A DNA stretch of 64,000 nucleotides from CAZAAW01 sp964483325. Its GTDB lineage: Bacteria > Pseudomonadota > Alphaproteobacteria > Rhizobiales > Kaistiaceae. The stretch is taken from contig CAZAAW010000011.1 in the NCBI GenBank assembly GCA_964483325.1, positions 1 to 64,000 on the forward strand, given 5' to 3'. The translations under genes and the position numbers were made by a program. Under the pieces are notes generated by a model. It worked only from the letters and a program-made list of their open reading frames with translations. It made no database searches and was not told where the DNA came from. Positions 27,026 to 35,897 of this stretch are shown piece after piece (position 1 is the first letter of the stretch; every line of letters begins with the position of its first letter).

Positions 27026-27448
27026 ATGAAGCGTATTCTCGCCGCCGTGGCGGCCTTTGCGTTTGCCCTTGCGCCCGGATTCGCCTCCGCCGCCGGCAAC
27101 CTTGCCTCGCAGCCGACGCACCTGGAGCTGAAGATCGACGGCGCCAAGCTGGAGTTCTCGCAGACCGAATACCAGCTCGAGACGGGCAAATACTACAAGT
27201 GGTCGATCACCAGCGACGGCGTCGAGGAGATCATGGTGCAGGCACCGGATCTGTTCCGCAATTCCTGGATCAACCAGATCGTCGTCGATGACCTGGAAGT
27301 CCACACCTCCGGCGCTATCTACGGCGTCGAATTCGACGACGAGGGGACGCTCGATATCTTCTTCGTGCCGCTGCGCCCGGGCAATTACGACTTCTTCGCC
27401 CCGGGCTTCCAGGATCGCGGCCTGAAAGGAACGTTCGTCGTGCGCTGA
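27026..27448 (+). CDS. Exported cupredoxin-like protein lacking copper ligands
   Basis: A 140-residue periplasmic protein with a signal peptide (cleaved near ASAAGN). It then has strands such as LELKIDGAKLEFSQTEYQLE, KYYKWSITSDGVEEIMV and a C-terminal YDFFAPGFQDRGLKGTFVV. That last segment lines up with the ligand loop of cupredoxins (Tyr-x-Phe-x-Cys ... His ... Met then a strand), but the cysteine, histidine and methionine positions are filled by other residues. The fold call is therefore moderate and copper binding unlikely. First gene of the plus-strand part of the PQQ-ADH ABC module; a periplasmic binding or assembly role is inferred. Confidence 0.7.
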   Translation: MKRILAAVAAFAFALAPGFASAAGNLASQPTHLELKIDGAKLEFSQTEYQLETGKYYKWSITSDGVEEIMVQAPDLFRNSWINQIVVDDLEVHTSGAIYGVEFDDEGTLDIFFVPLRPGNYDFFAPGFQDRGLKGTFVVR

Positions 27449-27493
27449 TTGCCGCCGGCAACAACCTTCGGACTGCAACAGGGAACCCACTTC

Positions 27494-28501
27494 ATGATCA
27501 GGCAGCTCACCCTGCGGACGGGCGGACTGGCGGGCCTCCTCCTGGCCGCCTTGCTGGCGTTGGCCGCGCCGGCCTTCGCCCAGGGACACACGCCGACCGG
27601 CTATATCTTCGTATCGAACGAGAAAACCAACAATATTATCGTTCTCGATCCGAAGGATTACTCTGTGGTGAAGGACATCAAGACGTCGCGGCGCCCCCGC
27701 GACATGCACTTCACCAAGGACAAGTCGCTGCTCTACGTCGCCTGCGGCGACGACGACGTGATCGACGTGATCGACGTGGCGACGCTGGAGGTGACGGATC
27801 ACATCCCCACCGGCCGCAGCCCGGAAATGTTCGTCCTCAGCGGCGACGAGAAGCTCATCTACGTCTCCAACGAGGAGAACTCGACGGTCCAGGTGATCGA
27901 CATCGCCGACAAGATCATCGTCCACGAAGTGCCGACCGGCGCCGAGCCGGAAGGCGTCATGCTGAACGAGGACGGCACGGTGCTCTACGCCACCTCGGAG
28001 GTGGCCGACATGGTGCATGTCATCGATACGGAGAGCGGCGTCGTCACCGACAACATCATCGTCGGCACGCGGCCGCGCCGCTTCGCCATGCCCGCCGGCA
28101 CCAACGAGCTGTGGGTGACGGACGAGCTGTCGGGCGAGGTGTCGATCATCGACCGCGACACCAAGGAAGTGACGCAGACCCTCGAGTTCCTGCCGCCCGG
28201 CTTCCGCAAGGTGGACGTGACGCCGGTCGGCATCACGGTGCTCGACGACGGCTCGAAGGTCTTCGTGACGCTCGGCCGCGCCAACCACGTCGCCGTGGTC
28301 AACACGGCCACCAAGGAGATCGAGGGCTACGTGCTGGTCGGCAGCCGCGCCTGGGGCGTCGATCTCAGCCGGGACCAGAAGACGCTCTACGTGTCCAACG
28401 GTCTCAGCGACGACATCTCGATCGTCGACATCGCCAGCCTGAAGAACGTCCGCTCCATCCCGGTCGGACGTGTCCCGCACTCGATCCTCGTCGATGACTA
28501 G
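27494..28501 (+). CDS. PQQ-catabolism-associated beta-propeller protein (YVTN repeats)
   Basis: A 335-residue periplasmic seven-bladed propeller. After the signal peptide (cleaved near APAFAQG) come repeated YVTN-like blades: YIFVSNEKTNNIIVLD, LLYVACGDDDVIDVID, LIYVSNEENSTVQVID, VLYATSEVADMVHVID, TLYVSNGLSDDISIVD. This fits the propeller family found with PQQ-dependent dehydrogenases and their ABC module. Function not proven. The stop overlaps the binding-protein start by 8 bp. Lut-type clusters carry a comparable propeller protein. Confidence 0.88.
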   Translation: MIRQLTLRTGGLAGLLLAALLALAAPAFAQGHTPTGYIFVSNEKTNNIIVLDPKDYSVVKDIKTSRRPRDMHFTKDKSLLYVACGDDDVIDVIDVATLEVTDHIPTGRSPEMFVLSGDEKLIYVSNEENSTVQVIDIADKIIVHEVPTGAEPEGVMLNEDGTVLYATSEVADMVHVIDTESGVVTDNIIVGTRPRRFAMPAGTNELWVTDELSGEVSIIDRDTKEVTQTLEFLPPGFRKVDVTPVGITVLDDGSKVFVTLGRANHVAVVNTATKEIEGYVLVGSRAWGVDLSRDQKTLYVSNGLSDDISIVDIASLKNVRSIPVGRVPHSILVDD

Positions 28502-29777
28502 TCTCGCTCTCAAGCTTTCGGGAATCGCGGCCGCGCTGGCGGCCGCGATTCTCGCCGCCACGCCCGCCTTCGCCACCGGCGAGCAGTCGAGCCACCCGCA
28601 CAAGCCGCCGCCGGTGATCGCGCCGCCGCCGGTGAATGCCGACCAGGACGGCAAGCCCTATCCGAATTTCACCATCGGCTACGTCTCGCTGACCGACGAT
28701 CCGCGGTATGACGAGGACTACGCCTACAACCAAATTCCCGTCCGGCCGCTCGGCCGGCCGCTGGCCGGGGCCCAGGTTGGCCTGCTCGATGCGGCGCCGA
28801 TCGGCAAGGCCCTCAAGCTGAACTTCGTCCTGCAGCAGGCCGAGGCCAAGGACGGCACGGAGATCGACAAGCTGGTCCAGGCGGTGACCGGCTGGGTCGG
28901 CCAGGGCACCCATTTCGTCATTGCCGACCTGCCGGCGCCGCAGCTGCTCGACCTCGCCACCAAGCTCGCCGACCAGCCGGTGATCATCCTCAACGCCGCC
29001 GCGGCAGACGACAATCTGCGCGGTGCCGACTGCCGCGCCAATGTCGTCCACATCATCCCGTCGATGATGATGGAGACGGACGCGCTGGTGCAGTATCTCG
29101 TCAGCAAGAAATGGCGCAACATCCTCGTCCTGCAGGGACCGCTGCCGGCCGACAAGATGATCGTCGATGCCCTGCAGCGCTCGGCTTCGCATTTCGGCGC
29201 CCGCATCACCGAGGTGAAGCCGTTCGTCCTGTCGAACGATCCGCGCAACCGCGACCGCAGCAATGTCGCACTGATCACCGCTGGTGGCCGCTACGACGTG
29301 CTCTATGTCGCCGACAGCGACGGCGAGTTCGCCCGCTATGTGCCTTACGAGACCAACGATCCGCGGCCCGTCGTCGGCTCGACCGGGCTGACGGCGCTCG
29401 CCTGGCACTGGGCCTGGGAGCGGCAGGGCGCGCCGCAGGTCAATGCCCGCTTCGAGGCGGCCGCCGACCGGCGCATGGCGGGGGTCGACTGGGCTGCCTT
29501 CGTCGCGGTAAAAGCTGTTGTGCAGTCCGTCTTACGATCGAAGTCGACCGAGTTCGAACCCGTCCGCGACTATCTGCTGGGCGACAAGATGAACCTCGAC
29601 GGGACCAAGGGTAACCCGATGAGCGTCCGCGCCTGGGACCACCAGCTGCGGCAGCCCCTGCTCCTGGCCACCGGCAATGCAGTGCTCGAGCGCGCCCCGA
29701 TCGAAGGCTTCCTGCACCAAACCAACGAACTCGACACGCTGGGAGTCGACGCTCCGGAGACAGCGTGCAAATTCTAG
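28494..29777 (+). CDS. ABC transporter substrate-binding protein, PQQ-ADH system
   Basis: A 427-residue periplasmic protein with a signal peptide (cleaved near PAFATGE) and a family 6 (LivJ/branched-chain-like) binding fold: TIGYVSLTDDPR, VIILNAAAADDNLRGADCRA, WRNILVLQGPLPADKMIVDA, DVLYVADSDGEFARY. It matches the binding protein of the ABC system linked to PQQ alcohol dehydrogenases. A histidine/proline-rich stretch near the N-terminus (QSSHPHKPPPVIAPPP) could bind metal; that is inference. It overlaps the propeller gene by 8 bp and is followed by the permease gene. Confidence 0.87.
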   Translation: MTSLALKLSGIAAALAAAILAATPAFATGEQSSHPHKPPPVIAPPPVNADQDGKPYPNFTIGYVSLTDDPRYDEDYAYNQIPVRPLGRPLAGAQVGLLDAAPIGKALKLNFVLQQAEAKDGTEIDKLVQAVTGWVGQGTHFVIADLPAPQLLDLATKLADQPVIILNAAAADDNLRGADCRANVVHIIPSMMMETDALVQYLVSKKWRNILVLQGPLPADKMIVDALQRSASHFGARITEVKPFVLSNDPRNRDRSNVALITAGGRYDVLYVADSDGEFARYVPYETNDPRPVVGSTGLTALAWHWAWERQGAPQVNARFEAAADRRMAGVDWAAFVAVKAVVQSVLRSKSTEFEPVRDYLLGDKMNLDGTKGNPMSVRAWDHQLRQPLLLATGNAVLERAPIEGFLHQTNELDTLGVDAPETACKF

Positions 29778-29787
29778 GAAACGCCTG

Positions 29788-30678
29788 TTGGACACCAAGA
29801 TCAAGGGGAGCCTCGCCGCCAGCCAGCTGAGGGCCGCGCCAGCGACGGATACCAGAAGAAGTGGCGGCGGGCTCGCGCATGCGGCCCGCGCCATGCGCGC
29901 CATCGTGTGGCGCGAGCTGTTCAAGTTCGGCCACCAGTATGGCCGTCTGTTCTCGGCGCTGATCCGGCCGGCGCTGTGGCTCGTCGTCTTCGCGGCGGGC
30001 TTCCAGCAGATTTTCGGCATCCCGCCGGAGCCGCCTTACGTCACCTACATCACCTATCAGGAATACATTGTCCCCGGCCTGATCGGCATCGTGCTGCTGT
30101 TCAACGGCATGCAGTCGTCGCTGTCGCTTGTCTACGACAAGGAGGTCGGCATCATGCGCCTCCTGCTGACGGCGCCGCTGCCGCGCTGGTACCTGCTGCT
30201 GTGCAAGCTGATCGGCGGCACCATCCTGTCGGTCATCCAGGCCTATGCCTTCCTCATCGTCGCCTACATCTTCGGGGTGCAGATCCCGTGGATGGGCTGG
30301 CTCTACATCCTGCCGGCGATGCTGGCCGGTGGCTTCCTGCTCGGCTCGGTCGGCCTCCTGCTGTCGGTCTATATCCGCCAGCTGGAGAACTTCGCCGGGA
30401 CGATGAATTTCGTCATCTTCCCGATGTTCTTCCTGTCCTCGGCGCTCTATCCGCTGTGGCAGCTGCGCGAGAGCGGCGCGGAATATCTCTACTGGATCTC
30501 GCTGCTCAACCCGTTCACCCATGCCGTCGACCTGGTGCGCTACGCCGCCTATGGCCAGCTCAACACCGTGTCGCTCGCCGTCGTCATCGGCGCCGCCATC
30601 GTCTGCTTCCTGCTGGCGGTGATCGGCTACGATCCGCAGCGCGGCCTCATCCGCCGCCGCCAGCAGCAATCGACCTGA
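29788..30678 (+). CDS. ABC-2 type permease, PQQ-ADH system (PedC-like)
   Basis: A 296-residue inner-membrane protein of the ABC-2 family with about six helices after an N-terminal cytoplasmic tail. Segments such as RPALWLVVFAAGFQQIFG, YIVPGLIGIVLLFNGMQSS and NFVIFPMFFLSSALYPLW fit the permease of the alcohol-associated ABC module. The TTG at 29788 is preferred (AGGA 9 bases upstream, just after the previous stop); the ATG at 29893 is a shorter alternative. ABC-2 permeases usually export or flip substrates, so the transport direction of this module with its binding protein is unclear. A terminator follows. Confidence 0.87.
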   Translation: MDTKIKGSLAASQLRAAPATDTRRSGGGLAHAARAMRAIVWRELFKFGHQYGRLFSALIRPALWLVVFAAGFQQIFGIPPEPPYVTYITYQEYIVPGLIGIVLLFNGMQSSLSLVYDKEVGIMRLLLTAPLPRWYLLLCKLIGGTILSVIQAYAFLIVAYIFGVQIPWMGWLYILPAMLAGGFLLGSVGLLLSVYIRQLENFAGTMNFVIFPMFFLSSALYPLWQLRESGAEYLYWISLLNPFTHAVDLVRYAAYGQLNTVSLAVVIGAAIVCFLLAVIGYDPQRGLIRRRQQQST

Positions 30679-30701
30679 ACGGCCCGGTTCCGCTTCGTAA
30701 A

Positions 30702-30728
30702 AGGGCGCCCTCGTGGCGCCCTTTTTTT
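30702..30728 (+). terminator. Rho-independent terminator after the PQQ-ADH ABC module
   Basis: An eight-pair stem (AGGGCGCC, GGCGCCCT) around CTCGT, running into a T tract of seven. It separates the ABC module from the caspase gene. Confidence 0.93.
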
Positions 30729-30809
30729 CACGCGCCGGACCACACCCGGATGAGGGGTGCCCACGGCCAGGCCTCTGCTAGATTGGCGCCGGGGCAGCTG
30801 GGGACCGTC

Positions 30810-33800
30810 ATGCGGATCATTCTCGCATCGCTTCTTCTTGCGCTCGGCTCGGCCGGCGCCCATGCCGCCTGCCTGGCGACCGCCGCGGCCGGCATTCCCG
30901 AGGTCGCCGCCGGGACGTCGGTCACCGTCCCCGAGGGCGGGACGCTGGAAGCCTCGGCGCCTTTCACCATCGGCTGGCAGCGGCCGTCCTTCCGCGACCG
31001 CTTCCCGGTCTACATCATGGTCGCCTTCGACCAGCCGGTGCGCTTCAGCGGCGAAGGCTATTACGGGCTGCTGCCGGGCGCCGAAGCGCCGTTCCAGATA
31101 TCCGCCTTCGCCGGACAGACCCGCGCCGTCATCCCGCTTTATGGCCGCGGCGTGCCGTCGGAAGGCGCCTTCGCCGTGCGGCCGCTGCGCGCCGGCCGGC
31201 TGACGGTGAGCTGGCGCGTCGTCGGCTCCGACACCTGCAACGAGATCGCCACAGAGGCCGGCGGCGGCAGCCGCAGCTTCGACGTTGAGGCCGTCGGCAC
31301 GCCCCGCATCGTCGTCGCCGATACCTTCTCGCTGCAGCAGCCCGGCGAACGCGTTGTCTCGCCTGATGGGGCGACGCTGATGGAGATCTATGACGGCCGC
31401 TATCGCCTGCTCGAGGCCAGCGGCGGCGGCCAAATCGCCGAGGGCGCCGGGCAGCACCCGCGCTATTCGCCGACCGGCCGCTTCCTGGCGGTGCTCAGCG
31501 ACGACGGGATGGACGTCATCGACACGGTGGACGGCGCCGTCGCCGCCCGGACGCGCGCTGGCGATACGGCCTGGGACAACCGCGACAGCTTCATCGTCAT
31601 CGGCAGCGACGGCAACGGCTACCTCAATGTCGTGCCGTCGGCGGTGGAGGGCGCGACGCCGTTCCTCTATCTCGGCGCCTGCCGCATCTGCGCCGCCTCG
31701 GCGGTGACGGCAGTGCGGATCGACCTTGAGAACAACTTCATCGTCGCCGGCGCGGAAGGCAATTTCACCGCCATAAGCCTCACCCTGCCGGACATAGCGC
31801 TTACCGGCCCGGCGGCCGTCATCCCGCCCTTCGTGAAGCGCCAGTCGGGCGTGACCGACTTCGCCCTGCCGACGGTCTGGCAGATGCGCGGCGGGCTCGT
31901 CTTCACCCACATCCTGGCGATGCGCTCCATTCCCGGCATGATCGAGCGGCCGATCGGCGACGACCCGCTCAGCCCCTTCCTGACCAGGCCGCAGCGCCTC
32001 GACGCGGCGGAAGCGGCGACGCGCCATACCGTCGCCGACACCTCCGCATGGCGCGGCCTGGCGCGCCTGGCGGATGCCGGCAATGCCCGGATCGGGCGGC
32101 GGCTTGCCGATTTCGGGCTCGCCCTCGCCGAACCGGCGACGCCCGACCGGGCCATCGTCAACGCGCCGGAGAGCGACAGCCGGGCGGCCGACGCGGCCGT
32201 CGCCCGCGACATCCAGAACGACATCCCGGCCGCCCGCGGCGCCTTCGACGAGGGCGAGAACTGGGGCTGCTTCCCGTCCGGCGACTACAAGCTTCTGGCC
32301 CGCTTCAGCAAGGCCTGGCGGTTCACCGTGGCGGGCGAGATCTACTGGCTGACCCATCTCGAATGCGCCGAGGGCTCGGCCCGGTTCTTCTACCCGACCC
32401 TCGCCCTCCTCAACGGCGCGCTCGACGGCGGTGTCGCGATGCCCTTCCGCCTGGAGGACCCGAGCACGGATGTCGGCACCGAGTGCTTCGCCGGTATCGA
32501 TTTCTGCAGCCTCGAGGCGGCCGTCTATGGCGAGCGCTATCTCGTGCTGTGGTCGGCGCAGAGCCGCGGCGCGGCGGTCTTCGATCTCGGCACGCAGACG
32601 CAGGTCTTCAAGCGCTTCAACCTGCCGCGCGGCGATCTTCTCGAGCGCGTCGCGCTGACCGAGGATCTCGCCACCGTGGTCCAGATCAACCGCGACGGCA
32701 GCTTCTCCACCTATCGGCTGGCCGACGGCGCGCCGGGCGTCGAGGGTCTCTATGTCGACGACGAAATCGTCGTGTGGACGCCCGATGGGCGCTTCGACGC
32801 GACGCCGGAAGGGGCGCATTTCGTCAGCCTGCAGCTGCCCGGGCGCCCGACGCCCTATACGTTCGAGCAGTTCGACGCGCAGCTGCGCACCCCCGGCCTG
32901 CTGCAGCAGGCGGAGGCCGGCGCGGCGCCGCCGCGCCTCCATGCGCCGCCGTCGCTGACCGCCGACCTGCAGCCGGGGGGCGGCCACATCGCCGGCACCG
33001 CCCGTGCGGAGGGCAGTGCGCCGCTCGCTGCGCTCTTCGTCTTCCAGGACGGGCTGCTGACCGACCGGCTGCCGGCCGCCGGCGGCGACTGGACCATCGA
33101 CGTCCCGCTGCTGCCCGGCGCCCGCTGGGTGTCGCTGGTGGCGACCGACACCGACGGCCTCGCCAGCCAGCCGATGGGGCTCGACATCGGCGCTGCCGCG
33201 GCGCCGCGCCGGGTGCATGTCGTCGCCCTCGGCGTCGACAATTACGACGATGCCGGCATCGCCGATCTCGGCTTCGGCGTCTCCGATGCACGGCGCTTCG
33301 CCGAGGCGCTGGGAAGCGAGGCGGCCGGTCTCGACATCGCCTCGCTTCACATGCTGCCGGAGAGCGCGACACCGGCCGAGATGCGCCAGGCGCTGGCCGG
33401 CGCCACGGCGGCGGTGCAGCCGGGCGACACGACAGTGCTCTTCTTCGCCGGGCACGGCTTCCGCGACGAGGCCGGGCGCTACTATCTCGTCACCGCCGGC
33501 ACCAGGCTCGACGACATAGCCGGCACGGCCCTTGCCTGGGACGAGGTCGCCGATATCCTGCGCCAGGCAAAGGGCCGCGTCGCGGTGTTTCTCGACACCT
33601 GCCATTCCGGCGCCTCGGAGAGCATCCTCGCCAGCAATGACAGCCCGGCAGCGAGCCTCCTGGAGCGCCTGCCCTCCGGCATGGTGATCGTCTCGGCCTC
33701 CAAGGGGCGCGAGCTTTCGGAGGAGAGCAGTGACGCCGGCGGCGGCCTGTTCACCTCGGCGCTGGTGCAGGTGATCGCCGGCGAGCGTGCCGCCGCCGAC

Positions 33801-33935
33801 CGCAACGGCAATGGCGCCATCGAGATCAGCGAGCTCTATCGCGGCGTGAAGGCCCGCGTCGTGGAGGGCACGGCCGGCCGGCAGACGCCCTGGTTCATGC
33901 GCAATCAGCTCGTCGGCGACTTCGCCCTGTTCTAG
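30810..33935 (+). CDS. Secreted caspase-family (C14) protein with propeller-like region
   Basis: A 1041-residue exported protein. A signal peptide (MRIILASLLLALGSAGAHAA) is followed by a beta-rich N-terminal domain and a long strand-repeat region (about 165-690, with blocks such as GRFLAVLSDDGMDVIDTVDG). A short Ig-like segment (about 710-790) precedes a C-terminal caspase domain (about 800-1041). The dyad is present: His882 in FFAGHGFRD and Cys931 in FLDTCHSGAS. Such proteins are metacaspase-like cysteine peptidases, usually cutting after Arg or Lys. A secreted form inside a PQQ oxidation cluster is unusual. It is bounded by a terminator upstream and the dehydrogenase promoter downstream, so it is probably transcribed alone. 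Confidence 0.87.
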   Translation: MRIILASLLLALGSAGAHAACLATAAAGIPEVAAGTSVTVPEGGTLEASAPFTIGWQRPSFRDRFPVYIMVAFDQPVRFSGEGYYGLLPGAEAPFQISAFAGQTRAVIPLYGRGVPSEGAFAVRPLRAGRLTVSWRVVGSDTCNEIATEAGGGSRSFDVEAVGTPRIVVADTFSLQQPGERVVSPDGATLMEIYDGRYRLLEASGGGQIAEGAGQHPRYSPTGRFLAVLSDDGMDVIDTVDGAVAARTRAGDTAWDNRDSFIVIGSDGNGYLNVVPSAVEGATPFLYLGACRICAASAVTAVRIDLENNFIVAGAEGNFTAISLTLPDIALTGPAAVIPPFVKRQSGVTDFALPTVWQMRGGLVFTHILAMRSIPGMIERPIGDDPLSPFLTRPQRLDAAEAATRHTVADTSAWRGLARLADAGNARIGRRLADFGLALAEPATPDRAIVNAPESDSRAADAAVARDIQNDIPAARGAFDEGENWGCFPSGDYKLLARFSKAWRFTVAGEIYWLTHLECAEGSARFFYPTLALLNGALDGGVAMPFRLEDPSTDVGTECFAGIDFCSLEAAVYGERYLVLWSAQSRGAAVFDLGTQTQVFKRFNLPRGDLLERVALTEDLATVVQINRDGSFSTYRLADGAPGVEGLYVDDEIVVWTPDGRFDATPEGAHFVSLQLPGRPTPYTFEQFDAQLRTPGLLQQAEAGAAPPRLHAPPSLTADLQPGGGHIAGTARAEGSAPLAALFVFQDGLLTDRLPAAGGDWTIDVPLLPGARWVSLVATDTDGLASQPMGLDIGAAAAPRRVHVVALGVDNYDDAGIADLGFGVSDARRFAEALGSEAAGLDIASLHMLPESATPAEMRQALAGATAAVQPGDTTVLFFAGHGFRDEAGRYYLVTAGTRLDDIAGTALAWDEVADILRQAKGRVAVFLDTCHSGASESILASNDSPAASLLERLPSGMVIVSASKGRELSEESSDAGGGLFTSALVQVIAGERAAADRNGNGAIEISELYRGVKARVVEGTAGRQTPWFMRNQLVGDFALF

Positions 33936-34104
33936 GGCTGGCGCTCACGCTGGAATAATTTTCCCGCACCACCGCCGCCGATCACGATTCTTTTTCCCGC
34001 CTGCGGCATTCGCGCCCCTGTTCGCCATAGGACAAGGCGCTAGATTGCCAATCGCACGGCAGCCTTACTTTCAGGCTGTCAAAATTATACGTGGAGGGAA
34101 ACAC

Positions 34105-35844
34105 ATGCCGTATTCCAGCATCCGCACGGGTGGTCTCGCCCTTGCGGGCGTGCTCCTGGCCAGCGCCGCCATCGCGCCGGCCATGGCTGCCGACGTCACG
34201 CCTGAACGCCTGCTCGGCGCGACCAATGCCGAGCCGGGGAACTGGTTGATGATCAACAAGGACTATACCAGCAACCGGTTCTCCAACCTCGACATCATCA
34301 ATCGCGACAACGTCAAGAACCTGCATGTGGCGTTCCTGACGTCGATCGGCGGCATGGTCGGCTCGACGACGCAGCCATCGCATGAATCGACCCCGCTGGC
34401 CGAGGACGGCTACCTCTATGTCGTCAACGGCTGGGGCGCCGTCTACAAGATCGACGCCACCAAGGGCACGACGGGCCATATCGACTGGATCATGGATCCG
34501 GGCGTGGCGCCGGCCGACATCTGGATCGCGGCCAATCGCGGCGTCACCCTCGCCGGCAACTTCGTCATCTCCGTCACCGGCGACGGCAAGGTCGTCTGGA
34601 CCAACAAGGACACCGGCGAACTGGTGAACTCGGTCCAGGTCGACGATCCCGCCAACGGCTATTCGCTGACGACGCCGCCGCTCGCCATCGGCGACAAGCT
34701 GATCGTCGGCGGCACCGGCGGCGACCGCGGCGCCCGCGCCCATATCGACGCGATCAGTCTCGCCGACGGCAAGCCGATCTGGCGCACCTATACGGTTCCG
34801 GCCCCGGGCGAGCCCGGCTCCGAGACCTGGAAGGACAACAACAATGCCTGGGAGCATGGCGGCGGGTCGTACTGGATGACCGGCGCCTATGATCCGGAGC
34901 AGAACGTCACGATCTGGGGCACGGGCCAGCCGGTGCCGATGTTCGACCCGGAATACCGCCCGGGCGATAACCTCTTCACCAACAGCTCCATCGCCTTCGA
35001 CGTCGATAGCGGTGCCATGAAGTGGTACTTCCAGTACACGCCTGGCGACTTCATGGACTATGACGAGATCGGCTCGCAGCAGCTCGTTGATGCCGATGTC
35101 AATGGCGAGGCACGCAAGCTCGTCTCGCATTTCGGCCGCAACGGCTTCTTCTACACGCTCGACCGGACCAACGGCCAGTTCCTGACGGCAACGCAGTATG
35201 TCGGCAAGCTTAACTGGACGGCGGGCATCGATCCGAAGACCGGCAAGCCGGTCGAGTACGATCCGTCGAAGGACATCCAGACCTATGCCATCGGCGCCGA
35301 CTCGCGCCGCCAGCAGGGCCAGATCGAGGGCTGCCCGCAGATCCAGGGCGGCGTCAACTACTTCCCGACCTCCTACAGCCGCAGCACCAAGCTGGTCTAC
35401 GGCGCCGGGATCGAGGGCTGCTCCAACGTCTCGGCCGACGAGGCCAAGGCTGCGGCGCCGGCCTGGAACGGCGGCGACGCCGGCAATTCCGACCGCCAGA
35501 CGGGCTCCATCACGGCGATGAACCCGGCCAATGGCGAGAAGGCCGCCCAGCACATGTTCGACTACACATCCTATTCCGGCGTCACCACGACGGCCGGCGG
35601 TCTCGTCTTCACCGATACGGTGGACGGCACCATCTGGGCGCTCGACGACAAGACGCTGGAGCCGCTGTGGTCGTTCAACACCGGCACGGTGATGGCCGCC
35701 CCGCCCATGGTCTACGGCGTCGACGGCAAGGAATATGTCGCCGTCCTGGCCGGTGGTGGCTCGATCGCTGCCGGCATGATGAACAAGTCGCCGGAAATGG
35801 CCGACCTGCAGAACGGCTCGATGCTGGTGGTGTTCGGCCTCTGA
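34105..35844 (+). CDS. PQQ-dependent alcohol dehydrogenase 1, divergent metal site
   Basis: A 579-residue periplasmic quinoprotein of the methanol/ethanol dehydrogenase family, an eight-bladed propeller that oxidises alcohols or aldehydes with PQQ and a metal. The signal peptide ends near APAMAAD. Catalytic Asp318 lies in MDYDE, with Asp320 two residues on, the extra aspartate that marks lanthanide-using (XoxF/ExaF-type) enzymes. The other metal ligands differ: the usual Glu (GGEFG) is Asp207 (GGDRG) and the usual Asn (GNP) is Gln275 (GQP). No vicinal Cys-Cys pair is present; that place reads PADIWIAANRG. Electrons presumably go to one of the nearby cytochromes. Substrate unknown. GGAGGG precedes the ATG. 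Confidence 0.88.
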   Translation: MPYSSIRTGGLALAGVLLASAAIAPAMAADVTPERLLGATNAEPGNWLMINKDYTSNRFSNLDIINRDNVKNLHVAFLTSIGGMVGSTTQPSHESTPLAEDGYLYVVNGWGAVYKIDATKGTTGHIDWIMDPGVAPADIWIAANRGVTLAGNFVISVTGDGKVVWTNKDTGELVNSVQVDDPANGYSLTTPPLAIGDKLIVGGTGGDRGARAHIDAISLADGKPIWRTYTVPAPGEPGSETWKDNNNAWEHGGGSYWMTGAYDPEQNVTIWGTGQPVPMFDPEYRPGDNLFTNSSIAFDVDSGAMKWYFQYTPGDFMDYDEIGSQQLVDADVNGEARKLVSHFGRNGFFYTLDRTNGQFLTATQYVGKLNWTAGIDPKTGKPVEYDPSKDIQTYAIGADSRRQQGQIEGCPQIQGGVNYFPTSYSRSTKLVYGAGIEGCSNVSADEAKAAAPAWNGGDAGNSDRQTGSITAMNPANGEKAAQHMFDYTSYSGVTTTAGGLVFTDTVDGTIWALDDKTLEPLWSFNTGTVMAAPPMVYGVDGKEYVAVLAGGGSIAAGMMNKSPEMADLQNGSMLVVFGL

Positions 35845-35870
35845 GGCCGGCGCGACCGACACGGCAACAG

Positions 35871-35897
35871 GCGGGCGCCTTCGGGCGCCCGCTTTTT
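35871..35897 (+). terminator. Rho-independent terminator after dehydrogenase 1
   Basis: A perfect nine-pair stem (GCGGGCGCC, GGCGCCCGC) with a stable TTCG loop and TTTTT. The T tract reaches the stop codon of the convergent LuxR-type gene. Confidence 0.94.

Noticed and set aside
30627..33605. Antisense open frame of 992 codons opposite the caspase gene
   Set aside because: Composition is a mirror of the coding strand (Arg/Ala/Gly/Glu-rich), with no domain, signal peptide or ribosome binding site.
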